This document shows positions 37,705-45,732 of a stretch of DNA of 64,000 bases, one piece after another. The stretch is from an uncultured Flavobacteriaceae bacterium. Lineage in GTDB: Bacteria > Bacteroidota > Bacteroidia > Flavobacteriales > Flavobacteriaceae. The notes below the pieces were generated by a model. The model saw only the letters and a program-made list of their open reading frames with translations, did no database searches and had not been told where the DNA came from. Within the stretch, counting starts at the first letter, position 1. Each line of letters starts with the position of its first letter. The DNA lies in NCBI GenBank assembly GCA_937944485.1, contig CALDYU010000002.1, positions 1 to 64,000 on the forward strand, in the 5' to 3' direction. A program made the translations under genes and the position numbers.

Positions 37705-38163
37705 TTAGATATGAAGATGTAATTTCATGCCTTCGTGGCTTGCCTTAAAACCAAGTTTTTCATAAAAACTAAGAGCCTGTGGTCTTTTTTTATCTGTAGT
37801 TAGTTGAACTAAATGTGCTCCCTTTTCTTTCGCTCTTTGTATAGCCCATTCGAATAATTGCTGTCCAACACCTTTGTTGCGATACTTTTCATGAACGCGA
37901 ACAGCTTCTATTTGCGCCCGAATTCCGCCTTGATAAGTCAGGTATTGAATAAAGGATAACTGTAGTGTGCCGATAACTTGACCAGATTCATTTTCCATGA
38001 CCACTAACTCTTGCTTAGAATCTGAAGTTATCTGTTCAAACGCATCATAATATTTCTCAGGAAGCGGATTTTGAAAATCTTCTCTCAATTGCCCAAGTTT
38101 ATCATGGGCAATCATCTCCACGATTGAAGGAAGGTCTTTGCTTTCTGCTCTTCTGATTTTCAT
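37705..38163 (-). CDS. GNAT-family N-acetyltransferase
   Basis: 152 residues of compact GNAT fold: MKIRRAESKDLPSIVEMI at the start, GTLQLSFI, then the acetyl-CoA-binding RNKGVGQQLFEWAI and a C-terminal ALSFYEKLGFK. It transfers acetyl from acetyl-CoA to an unknown amine. Its stop codon abuts the stop of the convergent lipoprotein gene with zero spacing. It follows purL by 38 bp in the same direction and could be read through from it. Confidence 0.9.
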   Translation of the reverse strand: MKIRRAESKDLPSIVEMIAHDKLGQLREDFQNPLPEKYYDAFEQITSDSKQELVVMENESGQVIGTLQLSFIQYLTYQGGIRAQIEAVRVHEKYRNKGVGQQLFEWAIQRAKEKGAHLVQLTTDKKRPQALSFYEKLGFKASHEGMKLHLHI

Positions 38164-38201
38164 CTTTCATTCATATTAATAGTACTGTCAACCCCATCCT
38201 C

Positions 38202-41200
38202 TTACAGCCGATTATTCTCCAGAACCCACTGCCGTGCATTCACAAATGCTTCCAGCCACGGTGATACTTCATCGTTTCTATCAGCAGGGTAGTGCGCCCA
38301 GTTCCATGGGAAGGTAGAGCGTTCAATATGGGGCATGGTAACCAAATGTCTTCCAGTGGCATCACATAACATCGCTGTATTGAAATCACTTCCATTCGGA
38401 TTTGCGGGATAGCCTTCATAGCCATATTTTGCCACAATATCATAATTGTCTTCGGAATGCGGAAGGTTAAATTTGCCCTCTCCGTGCGATATCCAAACTC
38501 CTAATGTTGTTCCTGCTAAACTCGATAACATGACGGAATTATTTTTCTGAACCTTCACCGACGTAAAATTACTCTCGTGTTTGCCAGAATCATTATAAGT
38601 CATCTTTCCATGTTTTTCGTGCTCAGGATTGATAAGATCTAATTCCATAAATAATTGACAGCCGTTACAGATTCCGATCGATAGGGTGTCAGGTCGTGCA
38701 AAAAAATCATTGATGACTTTATTCGCCTTTTCATTGTATTTGATGGCGCCGGCCCATCCTTTGGCACTTCCTAACACATCAGAGTTAGAGAAGCCACCTA
38801 CAGCACCCAAGAATTGAATGTCTTCTAAGGTTTCTCTGCCGGATATTAAATCGGTCATGTGTACATCTTTGACATCAAAGCCAGCCAAATACATGGCATT
38901 TGCCATTTCACGTTCTGAGTTACTTCCTTTTTCTCTTAGGATGGCTGCTTTGGGTCTCCCTTGTTTTTGGCCCCCTTCGGCTCCGCTCAGGGGCCACAGA
39001 GATCTCTTTGGCAGACTGAGCGAAGTAGAGGTCGCGTGTTTCGGAAAAACATATTGCAAAGGCTGCACTTTATAATTATCAAATCTATTTCTCGCTAAAC
39101 CATTCGCGGTTTGTTTGTCGTCTAATAAAAAGGAAGTTTTGAACCAAATATCTCTAAGTGATGAAACATTCAAGCCCATTTCCATGCCATTATTTTTGAT
39201 GGTCAAGGTTCCTTCTGAAACAACGGTTCCTATTTTTACGACATCAATATTTGCCGCTAAAAGTGTTTGTTCTACGGATACATCTTTTGCTTGAAAAACG
39301 ATACCTGCATTCTCTGAGAATAACAATTTTATGGTATCTGTTTCTCCTAGACTTGAAAGGTCTAATTGTGCTCCTAAATCAGTATCTGCGAAGCATAATT
39401 CTAATAAAGTAGTAATCAAACCTCCTGATGCAACATCATGTCCACCAGTAATTTGCCTTTCTTTAATTAAAGTTTGAATTGAATTAAAGGCTTTTTTGAA
39501 ATAGGCATCGTCTTTGATGGTCGGGGCTTCACTTCCGACGGCATTTAACACTTGCCCGAAAGAACTTCCACCTAACTTATAATCATCTTTGCTGAGGTTG
39601 ATATAATAGATAGCACCACCACCTTTTTGGAGGACTGGTTCTACTATTTTGGTAATGTCATTGCAATTTGCTGCAGCGGAAATAATCACTGTACCAGGAC
39701 TAAGTACTTCTCCATCTTTGTATTTCTGTTTCATTGAAAGGGAATCCTTTCCAGTCGGTACGTTGATGCCTAAATTAATGGCAAAATTAGAAATAGCTTG
39801 TACTGCTTCATAGAGTCTCGCATCCTCCCCTTCGTTCTTACAAGGCCACATCCAATTGGCAGAAAGGGAAACAGATTGCAATCCATCTTTCAAAGGTGCC
39901 CAAACGATATTCGTCAAGGCTTCGGCAATACTATTTTTACTTCCTGCGGAAGGGTCAATGAGTCCTGAAATGGGGGAGTGGCCAATACTTGTGGCAATAC
40001 CCTCTTTTCCTTTAAAATCCAAGGACATGACGCCTACGTTGTTCAAGGGCAATTGTAAAGGACCAGCACATTGTTGTTTCGCAACCCGACCGCCTACACA
40101 GCGATCTACTTTATTGGTAAGCCAATCTTTACACGCAACGGCTTCTAACTGTAACACCTGTTCTAAATAGTCATGAAAGAATTCTAAGGAATATTGGGCG
40201 TCTGCGTAGTTTCTTTCAACCGTCGAATCAGTCAAAATCGTTTTTGGAGAACTTCCGAAAATATCAGAAAGGTTGACATCCATAGGTTTTTCACCGGTGG
40301 TTTTTGACTCAAAAGTAAAACGGTCATCTCCAGTAACGGCACCCACTTCGTACATGGGCGATCGTTCTCTTTCTGCGATTCTTTCAAGTAAAGCGGCATC
40401 GCTTTTTCCAATAACCAGTCCCATGCGCTCTTGCGATTCGTTGCCTATAATTTCTTTAGCGGAAAGCGTAGGGTCACCAACGGGAAGCGCATCCAAATCT
40501 ATTTTTCCACCTGTTTCTTCTACCAATTCGGAGAGACAATTGAGGTGTCCCCCAGCACCATGATCATGAATAGAAACAATTGAATTTTTATCACTTTCTA
40601 CCATACCACGAATGGCATTGGCGGCTCTTTTTTGCATTTCAGGATTCGAACGTTGTACCGCGTTCAGTTCAATTGCCGAACTGAATTCGCCAGTGTCAGC
40701 ACTAGAGACGGCTGCACCCCCCATTCCGATGCGGTAGTTGTCGCCCCCAAGTATTACAATTTTATCACCTGTTTCAGGTTTGTCTTTTAAGGCCTGATTT
40801 GCTTTGCCATAGCCAATACCGCCCGCTTGCATGATAACTTTGTCATAGGCGAGTCGCCTTCCTAATGTCTGGTCGAGCGCCGTCGAGACCTTCTCTTGGT
40901 GTTCGAATGTCAAAACAGAACCCGTAATCAAAGGTTGCCCGAATTTGTTGCCAAAATCGGAAGCTCCGTTAGAAGCTTTAATTAAAATATCCATGGGACT
41001 TTGATAGAGCCATTTTCTGGCTGGCATTCCGTTTTCCCAAGGCCTGCCCTGAGCGGAGCCGAAGGGGCTTTCTGCTTCCAATCTAGAATACGCAGTCATA
41101 TACACGGCCGTACCCGCTAAAGGCAAGGAACCCTTACCGCCGGCCAGTCGATCGCGTATTTCACCTCCAGAGCCTGTTGCGGCACCATTGAACGGCTCCA

Positions 41201-41963
41201 CGGTAGTAGGGAAGTTATGCGTTTCTGCTTTTAAGGAAATCACAGCATCAAACTCCTCTTCTTGGTAAAAATCTGGTTTGTCAGCGGTTTTTGGTGCAAA
41301 CTGTACTGCCTTGGGTCCTTTTATAAATGCGACATTGTCTTTATAGGCCGAAACGATATCGTTGGGATGTTGTTTTGAGGTTTCTTTGATTAATTTAAAT
41401 AGAGAGGTTGGCTTTTCTTCACCATCAATTACAAAGGTTCCATTGAATATTTTATGACGGCAGTGCTCCGAATTTACTTGACTAAAACCAAAGACTTCAG
41501 AATCAGTGAGTTTACGACCCATTTTAGTCGCCAAATTATTCAGATAGTCCACCTCTTCTTCATTTAATGCTAGCCCTTCTTGTTGGTTGTAGGCTGCAAT
41601 ATCATCGATTTCTAAAATGGCTTCGGGTTGTATAGCAATCGTATAGATGTCTTGTGTTAATGCTGCATATTTTTGCGAAATCATGGGGTCAAAATCGCTA
41701 AAGTTTTCGTCAACACTTTTAAATGCCTCTATACGGACAATGCCTGAAACACCCATGTTCTGAGTAATTTCAGTAGCATTGGTACTCCACGGCGTAATCA
41801 TGGCGGCACGTGGGCCAATAAAAAAGGCGTCTACAGACGCCGCGTTTATTTTTTCTTGGTCTCCGAAAAGCCAAGTCAATTTTTTTGTGTCTTCCTGAGA
41901 AAGTTCTTGATGGGTTTGTACTGCAAAAACTTTGGTGTTGCGCTCCCCGAAAAAGTGAATCAT
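38202..41963 (-). CDS. purL: Phosphoribosylformylglycinamidine synthase (single chain)
   Basis: 1253 residues. The FGAM synthase half has SEHCRHKIFNG, ETHNFPTTVEPFNGAATGSGGEIRD (given in part: ETHNFPTTVEPF), GGxGYG and HDHGAGGHLNCLSE, and the C-terminal glutaminase has GGFSNSDVLG, the nucleophile in SIGICNGCQL and a final PHIERS. It converts FGAR, glutamine and ATP to FGAM in purine synthesis. Two short stretches look foreign to the family: AESPFGSAQG before RPWENG, and about 20 residues after FPKHATSTS. Both correspond to dispersed palindromic repeats inserted in frame (listed separately). Both lie in loops, so the enzyme is probably active. Confidence 0.95.
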   Translation of the reverse strand: MIHFFGERNTKVFAVQTHQELSQEDTKKLTWLFGDQEKINAASVDAFFIGPRAAMITPWSTNATEITQNMGVSGIVRIEAFKSVDENFSDFDPMISQKYAALTQDIYTIAIQPEAILEIDDIAAYNQQEGLALNEEEVDYLNNLATKMGRKLTDSEVFGFSQVNSEHCRHKIFNGTFVIDGEEKPTSLFKLIKETSKQHPNDIVSAYKDNVAFIKGPKAVQFAPKTADKPDFYQEEEFDAVISLKAETHNFPTTVEPFNGAATGSGGEIRDRLAGGKGSLPLAGTAVYMTAYSRLEAESPFGSAQGRPWENGMPARKWLYQSPMDILIKASNGASDFGNKFGQPLITGSVLTFEHQEKVSTALDQTLGRRLAYDKVIMQAGGIGYGKANQALKDKPETGDKIVILGGDNYRIGMGGAAVSSADTGEFSSAIELNAVQRSNPEMQKRAANAIRGMVESDKNSIVSIHDHGAGGHLNCLSELVEETGGKIDLDALPVGDPTLSAKEIIGNESQERMGLVIGKSDAALLERIAERERSPMYEVGAVTGDDRFTFESKTTGEKPMDVNLSDIFGSSPKTILTDSTVERNYADAQYSLEFFHDYLEQVLQLEAVACKDWLTNKVDRCVGGRVAKQQCAGPLQLPLNNVGVMSLDFKGKEGIATSIGHSPISGLIDPSAGSKNSIAEALTNIVWAPLKDGLQSVSLSANWMWPCKNEGEDARLYEAVQAISNFAINLGINVPTGKDSLSMKQKYKDGEVLSPGTVIISAAANCNDITKIVEPVLQKGGGAIYYINLSKDDYKLGGSSFGQVLNAVGSEAPTIKDDAYFKKAFNSIQTLIKERQITGGHDVASGGLITTLLELCFADTDLGAQLDLSSLGETDTIKLLFSENAGIVFQAKDVSVEQTLLAANIDVVKIGTVVSEGTLTIKNNGMEMGLNVSSLRDIWFKTSFLLDDKQTANGLARNRFDNYKVQPLQYVFPKHATSTSLSLPKRSLWPLSGAEGGQKQGRPKAAILREKGSNSEREMANAMYLAGFDVKDVHMTDLISGRETLEDIQFLGAVGGFSNSDVLGSAKGWAGAIKYNEKANKVINDFFARPDTLSIGICNGCQLFMELDLINPEHEKHGKMTYNDSGKHESNFTSVKVQKNNSVMLSSLAGTTLGVWISHGEGKFNLPHSEDNYDIVAKYGYEGYPANPNGSDFNTAMLCDATGRHLVTMPHIERSTFPWNWAHYPADRNDEVSPWLEAFVNARQWVLENNRL
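38974..39031. repeat. 58-bp palindromic repeat inserted in purL
   Basis: Two 29-nt arms meet at AGA|TCT. The arms match closely near the centre and again at CGCTCAG, with a one-base offset. The left arm contains CCTTCGGCTCCGCTCAG and the right arm CTGAGCGAAGTAGAGG, two versions of a dispersed repeat widespread in Bacteroidota genomes. Within purL (minus strand) it codes for the LPKRSLWPLSGAEGG part of the linker before the glutaminase domain, without disturbing the frame. Confidence 0.75.
41044..41074. repeat. Short palindromic repeat inserted in purL
   Basis: Contains CTGAGCGGAGCCGAAGG on the plus strand, sharing a 21-nt core with the opposite-strand copy at 38971-38993. It is translated on the minus strand as the SPFGSAQG stretch just before the conserved RPWENG of PurL. 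Reading frame kept. Confidence 0.75.
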
Positions 41964-41996
41964 TGAATACCTGAATTGGAATGATTAATAAAGGCA

Positions 41997-42004
41997 CAAA
42001 TTTA
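41997..42004 (-). promoter_or_regulatory. Candidate -7 promoter box of purL
   Basis: Reads TAAATTTG on the minus strand (exact TAnnTTTG), 33 bp before the purL start. No clear -33 TTG. Confidence 0.5.
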
Positions 42005-42088
42005 CGTCTTTTTCTATCTTTTTTTTGAAGGATTTTAAACAGTTTTGAACGAGGGGTGTTGATAAAATTCAAAGCACAGCTGTAGCAT

Positions 42089-42487
42089 TTATTTACCCGT
42101 TTCTAAGACTACCGATTTCACAGCGATGTCATGAATAGCTTGTCGTTTCTCATTGCCAGTCACCGTTAACAAGGATAACCAGCCTAGTGTCGCTTTGAGT
42201 ATAAAACGCACCAAAGCAGCAAGAAAAGAAATGTTCTTACTAGTATCGTTTTCTTTTTTTACTGCAATATTGCTATACGAATGACCAATGGCACCACCAA
42301 AGCGACTAGTAAAGATGGGGTCATATAGAATACTCAACAGGACTGCCGCAATTATTCGAACATAATTGGGTACCTGATCAAATAAGGCAAAAATTTCTGA
42401 AGTCAAATACATGGCAGCAACAATTACAATGGCATCAATGACAGCAGCTTTGACTCGATTAGGTAAAAGAGCGTAGTTCGTTTGCAT
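42089..42487 (-). CDS. RDD-family membrane protein
   Basis: 132 residues with three hydrophobic segments and the RDD pattern: NRVKAAVIDAIVIVAAMYL at the N-terminus (Arg and Asp in the first helix), a second helix at about 43-56, GGAIGHSYSNIAVKK and a final RQAIHDIAVKSVV. It is an inner-membrane protein; some RDD proteins have been reported as Na+/H+ antiporters, most are uncharacterised. It lies 14 bp after the nuclease-like gene and 125 bp before purL. Confidence 0.85.
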   Translation of the reverse strand: MQTNYALLPNRVKAAVIDAIVIVAAMYLTSEIFALFDQVPNYVRIIAAVLLSILYDPIFTSRFGGAIGHSYSNIAVKKENDTSKNISFLAALVRFILKATLGWLSLLTVTGNEKRQAIHDIAVKSVVLETGK

Positions 42488-42501
42488 TATTTTTTAAGAT
42501 A

Positions 42502-43848
42502 TTATTCGTTTATAAGTTCTAGTTCTGTTTTATGAATTTTAGGTGTGGGCTTGCTCCAAGAATTTGTGTGTTGTACTACGCCTTCGTAATATTCTAAAAC
42601 CATTTTTTCTATCAAAACTATAAATTTTTTCACGCTTGCGAAACCCGCTCCAAATGATCTGTTTAAAGTAATTTTAAAGGCTTGTATCTCTTTGTCTTTA
42701 GTAACTTCGATAAGTTGATCTAGTTCAGAAAGTTTAACTTTTATGTTTGCTTGAGCATATTTTATATCTGCTTCAATAATTATTTCTTTTTCTAATACAG
42801 CAAATATACTTTCGTTCTTTTTTTTACAGTTTTCAAGTTGTTTCCCAACCCATGTTATTCTTGCTTTGCTTCCTTTGTTTAAAGGTGGGGTTAATTTAAT
42901 TGACATGGCAACAATTCTTCGTTCAAATTCGGCCATGATCTTAATATCAGAAACAGCATTTTTTATAAATAACTCACTGTTAAGACAATTGTCTTTAATC
43001 ACTTTTTTAATGTCCTTTTTAACGCTGTCTTTGTTTTTAGCAGAGGACTTAACTAGAACTCCAAGCTTTCTGCTTAGAAGTAATGCCATATCTTTTTCCT
43101 CCTCGTACCAGCTCAATACGGCTTCTTCAATGTAGGAGTCAGATTGTTTTAAGTTTTTTTGTGCTCGAATACTTTCCGCAAGTTCTTTCCAACCTGCTTT
43201 CATTTGAATATAACCAGAAATTCCAGATAGCGGACTTTCAAAATAATGCAAGGCTTCTTTAATGATTTCTACTTGGTCGTCATCTTCAATTTGAGTTTCA
43301 TTATCAAATAATAAAAGACGTGCTTTGGTAATGAGATAAGTCCATGAAAAGTGATATAAAGAAATGTTTTTAGGAACTTTTACAGAAACAGGAGAATGTG
43401 ACGAATCAGCTACAAATTCATTCGATATCGTAACTAAAGTATCAATTTTTAGTGATTTAGCGATAGATAGGTAATCTTCAATTTGATTCTTGTCAATACC
43501 ATTATTTTTATTTTTCATCTCAAAGAAAACAGCCTCAGATATAACACCTTTTATAACGACAATAATTAAGCCATCGATTCTAGATTTGCTAATATCTGGA
43601 AAGGAAGCTTCCGTATAATAGTACGCTCTGCCTGCACGACTTAGTTTGATACTCTTGAAAATACCATCCCTATATTCTTTTACTAGGCGAATTGTAGCGA
43701 GAAAAATTGATGTTAACGCCATTTCATCTCCGGTTTTCAATGTCGGGATTAACTTGGCTTGCTGTACTTTTATTTGACCACGATGTACAAATAGATCGAA
43801 ATCGGCTTTTTTAAGACCAACGAGTTTGGTAAGTTTTTTTTGAATCAT
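42502..43848 (-). CDS. PD-(D/E)XK nuclease-like protein
   Basis: 448 residues without signal peptide or membrane segment. Near the N-terminus SRIDGLI (D92), VFFEMKNK (E110-x-K112) and Q122 in KNQIEDYL reproduce the spacing of a PD-(D/E)XK nuclease core, followed by IDTLVTISNEFV. The C-terminal 250 residues are helical and charged. I recall similar proteins of about 430 residues scattered over Actinobacteria and others, labelled hypothetical or stress-response. It could be a stand-alone DNA-repair or defence nuclease, but no methylase or partner lies nearby. Confidence 0.6.
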   Translation of the reverse strand: MIQKKLTKLVGLKKADFDLFVHRGQIKVQQAKLIPTLKTGDEMALTSIFLATIRLVKEYRDGIFKSIKLSRAGRAYYYTEASFPDISKSRIDGLIIVVIKGVISEAVFFEMKNKNNGIDKNQIEDYLSIAKSLKIDTLVTISNEFVADSSHSPVSVKVPKNISLYHFSWTYLITKARLLLFDNETQIEDDDQVEIIKEALHYFESPLSGISGYIQMKAGWKELAESIRAQKNLKQSDSYIEEAVLSWYEEEKDMALLLSRKLGVLVKSSAKNKDSVKKDIKKVIKDNCLNSELFIKNAVSDIKIMAEFERRIVAMSIKLTPPLNKGSKARITWVGKQLENCKKKNESIFAVLEKEIIIEADIKYAQANIKVKLSELDQLIEVTKDKEIQAFKITLNRSFGAGFASVKKFIVLIEKMVLEYYEGVVQHTNSWSKPTPKIHKTELELINE

Positions 43849-43877
43849 TTATTATTTATTTCGCAACAGTTCGACTA

Positions 43878-43972
43878 TGGTAATTAGGACAGACAATGAA
43901 ACTTTATGTTTCCGTCTGGCCTGAGAGCCAGAGCTTTTTGTTGTGTAATTATTTTATCTTTTTTAATTACCA
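43878..43972. other. Structured intergenic element
   Basis: A 9-bp inverted repeat TGGTAATTA (43878-43886) / TAATTACCA (43964-43972) encloses two further hairpins: CAGAC-AAT-GAAAC / GTTTC-C-GTCTG (43890-43918) and TCTGGC / GCCAGA (43915-43932), which share bases and could be alternatives. It could be a small structured RNA, an attenuator or a decayed mobile end. No coding frame. Confidence 0.45.
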
Positions 43973-44067
43973 AATCCAAAAGAATTGGCGGGCACAATAA
44001 ATAGACACATTAGGGTTAAGAACCAAAATCCGCATTAATAGGAGACATTGATGGTGTTAGTTATTAT

Positions 44068-44583
44068 TTATATGCCAGAATCCCACGCTTTAGTCAAAAA
44101 CCATTTTCCGTCAAATCCAGTAAAGTAATATTTAGAATTTCCACCTGATTCAACGCCATACCAATGTAAAAGCCTTTTGTTTGTCGGTTGAAATTTCAAT
44201 TCATAATTATCATAGATTTGAGTCCGTTCGCTAGCAGCATTAAAATAGAAAGAATTATGTTTCCATTCCTTTTCACTAATATTGATTATTGTGTCCTTCA
44301 TTAATTCAATATCAGTTGTGTGGTACTCTAATGGGAATTTTATGCGACTTCTTTGAAAAACAGAGTCCGTCATAAACGAATGAAAGAAGCTATTAAAACT
44401 CTCATTATTATATTTCTGAGTTATTTTTTTTTCAATTTTAACTTCCGTTTTTAGGGTTTCATTTTTTTGTAATTCAGTTTTTAGACTGTCTATTTTCTTT
44501 TGAAGTTCAATAGTATAGCTTTTGTCATTATTGTTACAACTAAATAAGAAGGAAAAGGTGGTTAAGATGAGGATTCGTTTCAT
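44068..44583 (-). CDS. Hypothetical lipoprotein
   Basis: 171 residues. The signal peptide MKRILILTTFSFLFSC ends in a lipobox Cys16, then comes a short coiled coil (about 20-50, LQKKIDSLKTELQKNETLK) and a globular domain with tryptophans and tyrosines ending in FTGFDGKWFLTKAWDSGI. The last part is like a DUF4348/NTF2-type ending but I cannot name the family. Probably anchored to a membrane facing the periplasm. Monocistronic. Confidence 0.65.
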   Translation of the reverse strand: MKRILILTTFSFLFSCNNNDKSYTIELQKKIDSLKTELQKNETLKTEVKIEKKITQKYNNESFNSFFHSFMTDSVFQRSRIKFPLEYHTTDIELMKDTIINISEKEWKHNSFYFNAASERTQIYDNYELKFQPTNKRLLHWYGVESGGNSKYYFTGFDGKWFLTKAWDSGI

Positions 44584-44840
44584 TTGCTATAGTTAATGCC
44601 CACTTTTTATACAACAACCTAAAGCGTCTTCATACGGTATATATATACTTTAAGGACACCATTAATTGTCATTAATAGGTTGTTTAAAGTAGGAATTTGC
44701 CATCTAATAATAGGGCAGAAATCTGTATCTAAGAATAATAGTTATTAACATTTATGTAAGACAAAACGAGTTAGATTTGGCAGGTCTATCTATAAGCAGG
44801 GTTGAGGGAAGTGTTGGGTTTTAATAAGTTATAGGTTGGT
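44584..44840. other. Intergenic region without recognised content
   Basis: AT-rich, no gene-like frame. It leads into the first dispersed repeat copy (R1). Nothing else seen. Confidence 0.4.
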
Positions 44841-44979
44841 ACACACCCCTAACCTTGCCAACGCTAGATCTCGCCCGTTGCTCTCGCAACGTCGTAACGG
44901 GGAACACTCGGTTGGAATCTTTGAGTTTTTACATTTAAGTTTCCCTCCTATCAAGGAGGGATTAAGGGAGGTGTCGTTG
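44841..44979. repeat. Dispersed palindromic repeat, copy R1
   Basis: About 139 bp. It begins ACACACCCCTAACC and ends AAGGGAGGTGT, imperfect terminal inverted repeats (ACACC-CCTAA at one end, ACACCTCCCTTAA at the other when complemented). Inside are ACGCTAGATC, a GGAATACTCGG-like segment and the hairpin CCCTCCTATCAAGGAGGG. It lies 20 bp after the DUF559 gene stop. Confidence 0.8.
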
Positions 44980-45000
44980 AACAAAGTTAAAAAGTAAAAC

Positions 45001-45402
45001 CTAGTCCAAATCTTCAATCGAAGGCGGAGTAAAACCATTGGCCTCAAACTTCAAAATATAATCTTCAATGTGCCTTATAACATTTTCTAAGTCATTCATG
45101 ATTTGATAATCTGAAAAACGAAGTACCCGCACATCTAGTTGATTTAATCGTTTCGTTTTTTTAACATCCTTTTTCCAGACTTCTATGATTTCATGTGAAT
45201 ACCCATCACATTCAATAGCTAATTGTAGTTTATTGCAAAAAAAATCTACTATGTATTCGTCAATTGGTTTTTGGCGATGAAAATCGTAACCATACATTTG
45301 GTTGCGTTTCAATTTCTGCCACAATCTGATTTCGGATTTTGTGGAGTTGTTTCGAAGTTGTCGAGCGTATTCTTTTAGTTTTGGGTTGTATTTAATTTTC
45401 AT
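45001..45402 (-). CDS. DUF559 (very-short-patch-repair-like) endonuclease
   Basis: 133 residues with the DUF559 core: ARQLRNNSTKSEIRLWQKLK, YDFHRQKPIDEYIVDFFC, then AIECDGYSH (E and D of the nuclease site) and VRVLRFSDYQIMNDLENV. The fold is related to Vsr/PD-(D/E)XK nucleases. The C-terminal tail TPPSIEDLD is outside the domain. It is bracketed by repeat copies R1 on one side and R2/R3 on the other, an arrangement reminiscent of a transposase-like gene that moves or maintains palindromic repeats; that link is inference. Confidence 0.85.
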   Translation of the reverse strand: MKIKYNPKLKEYARQLRNNSTKSEIRLWQKLKRNQMYGYDFHRQKPIDEYIVDFFCNKLQLAIECDGYSHEIIEVWKKDVKKTKRLNQLDVRVLRFSDYQIMNDLENVIRHIEDYILKFEANGFTPPSIEDLD

Positions 45403-45446
45403 TTAATAGATGATTAAATATGGCGTTAAATATAAACATTTCAGTT

Positions 45447-45540
45447 ACACACCCCTAACCCCTCTTACAAGAGGGGAATACTCGGGTGGAATCTATTTGA
45501 GTTTCCCTTCTAGTAAGGATGAATTAAGGCAGGTGTAGTT
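45447..45540. repeat. Dispersed palindromic repeat, copy R2
   Basis: A shorter copy (about 94 bp) in the same orientation: ACACACCCCTAACCCC, the hairpin CCTCTTACAAGAGG, AATACTCGGGTGGAATC, then TTCCCTTCTAGTAAGGATGAA and GGCAGGTGT. It lacks the ACGCTAGATC middle part of R1 and R3. 45 bp upstream of the DUF559 start. Confidence 0.8.
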
Positions 45541-45567
45541 GAATGGTTTGTTTTGAATGGGGACTAT

Positions 45568-45708
45568 ACATACCTAACCTCGCTAACGCTAGATCGCGCC
45601 CGCTGATCTAATAACGTCGTAGAGGGGAATACTCGGGCGGAATCTATTTGAGTTTTTTTGCATTTGAGTTTCCCTCCTAGTAAGGAGGGATTAAGGGAGG
45701 TGTGGTTG
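45568..45708. repeat. Dispersed palindromic repeat, copy R3
   Basis: About 141 bp, closest to R1: CTAACCTCGCTAACGCTAGATC, AACGTCGTAGAGGGGAATACTCGG (in part), TTGAGTTT spacers, the hairpin CCCTCCTAGTAAGGAGGG and AAGGGAGGTGT. R2 and R3 together fill most of the 330-bp gap between the DUF559 gene and the serine hydrolase. Confidence 0.8.
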
Positions 45709-45732
45709 CTAAATTTAGTTGGCAATCGAGGG

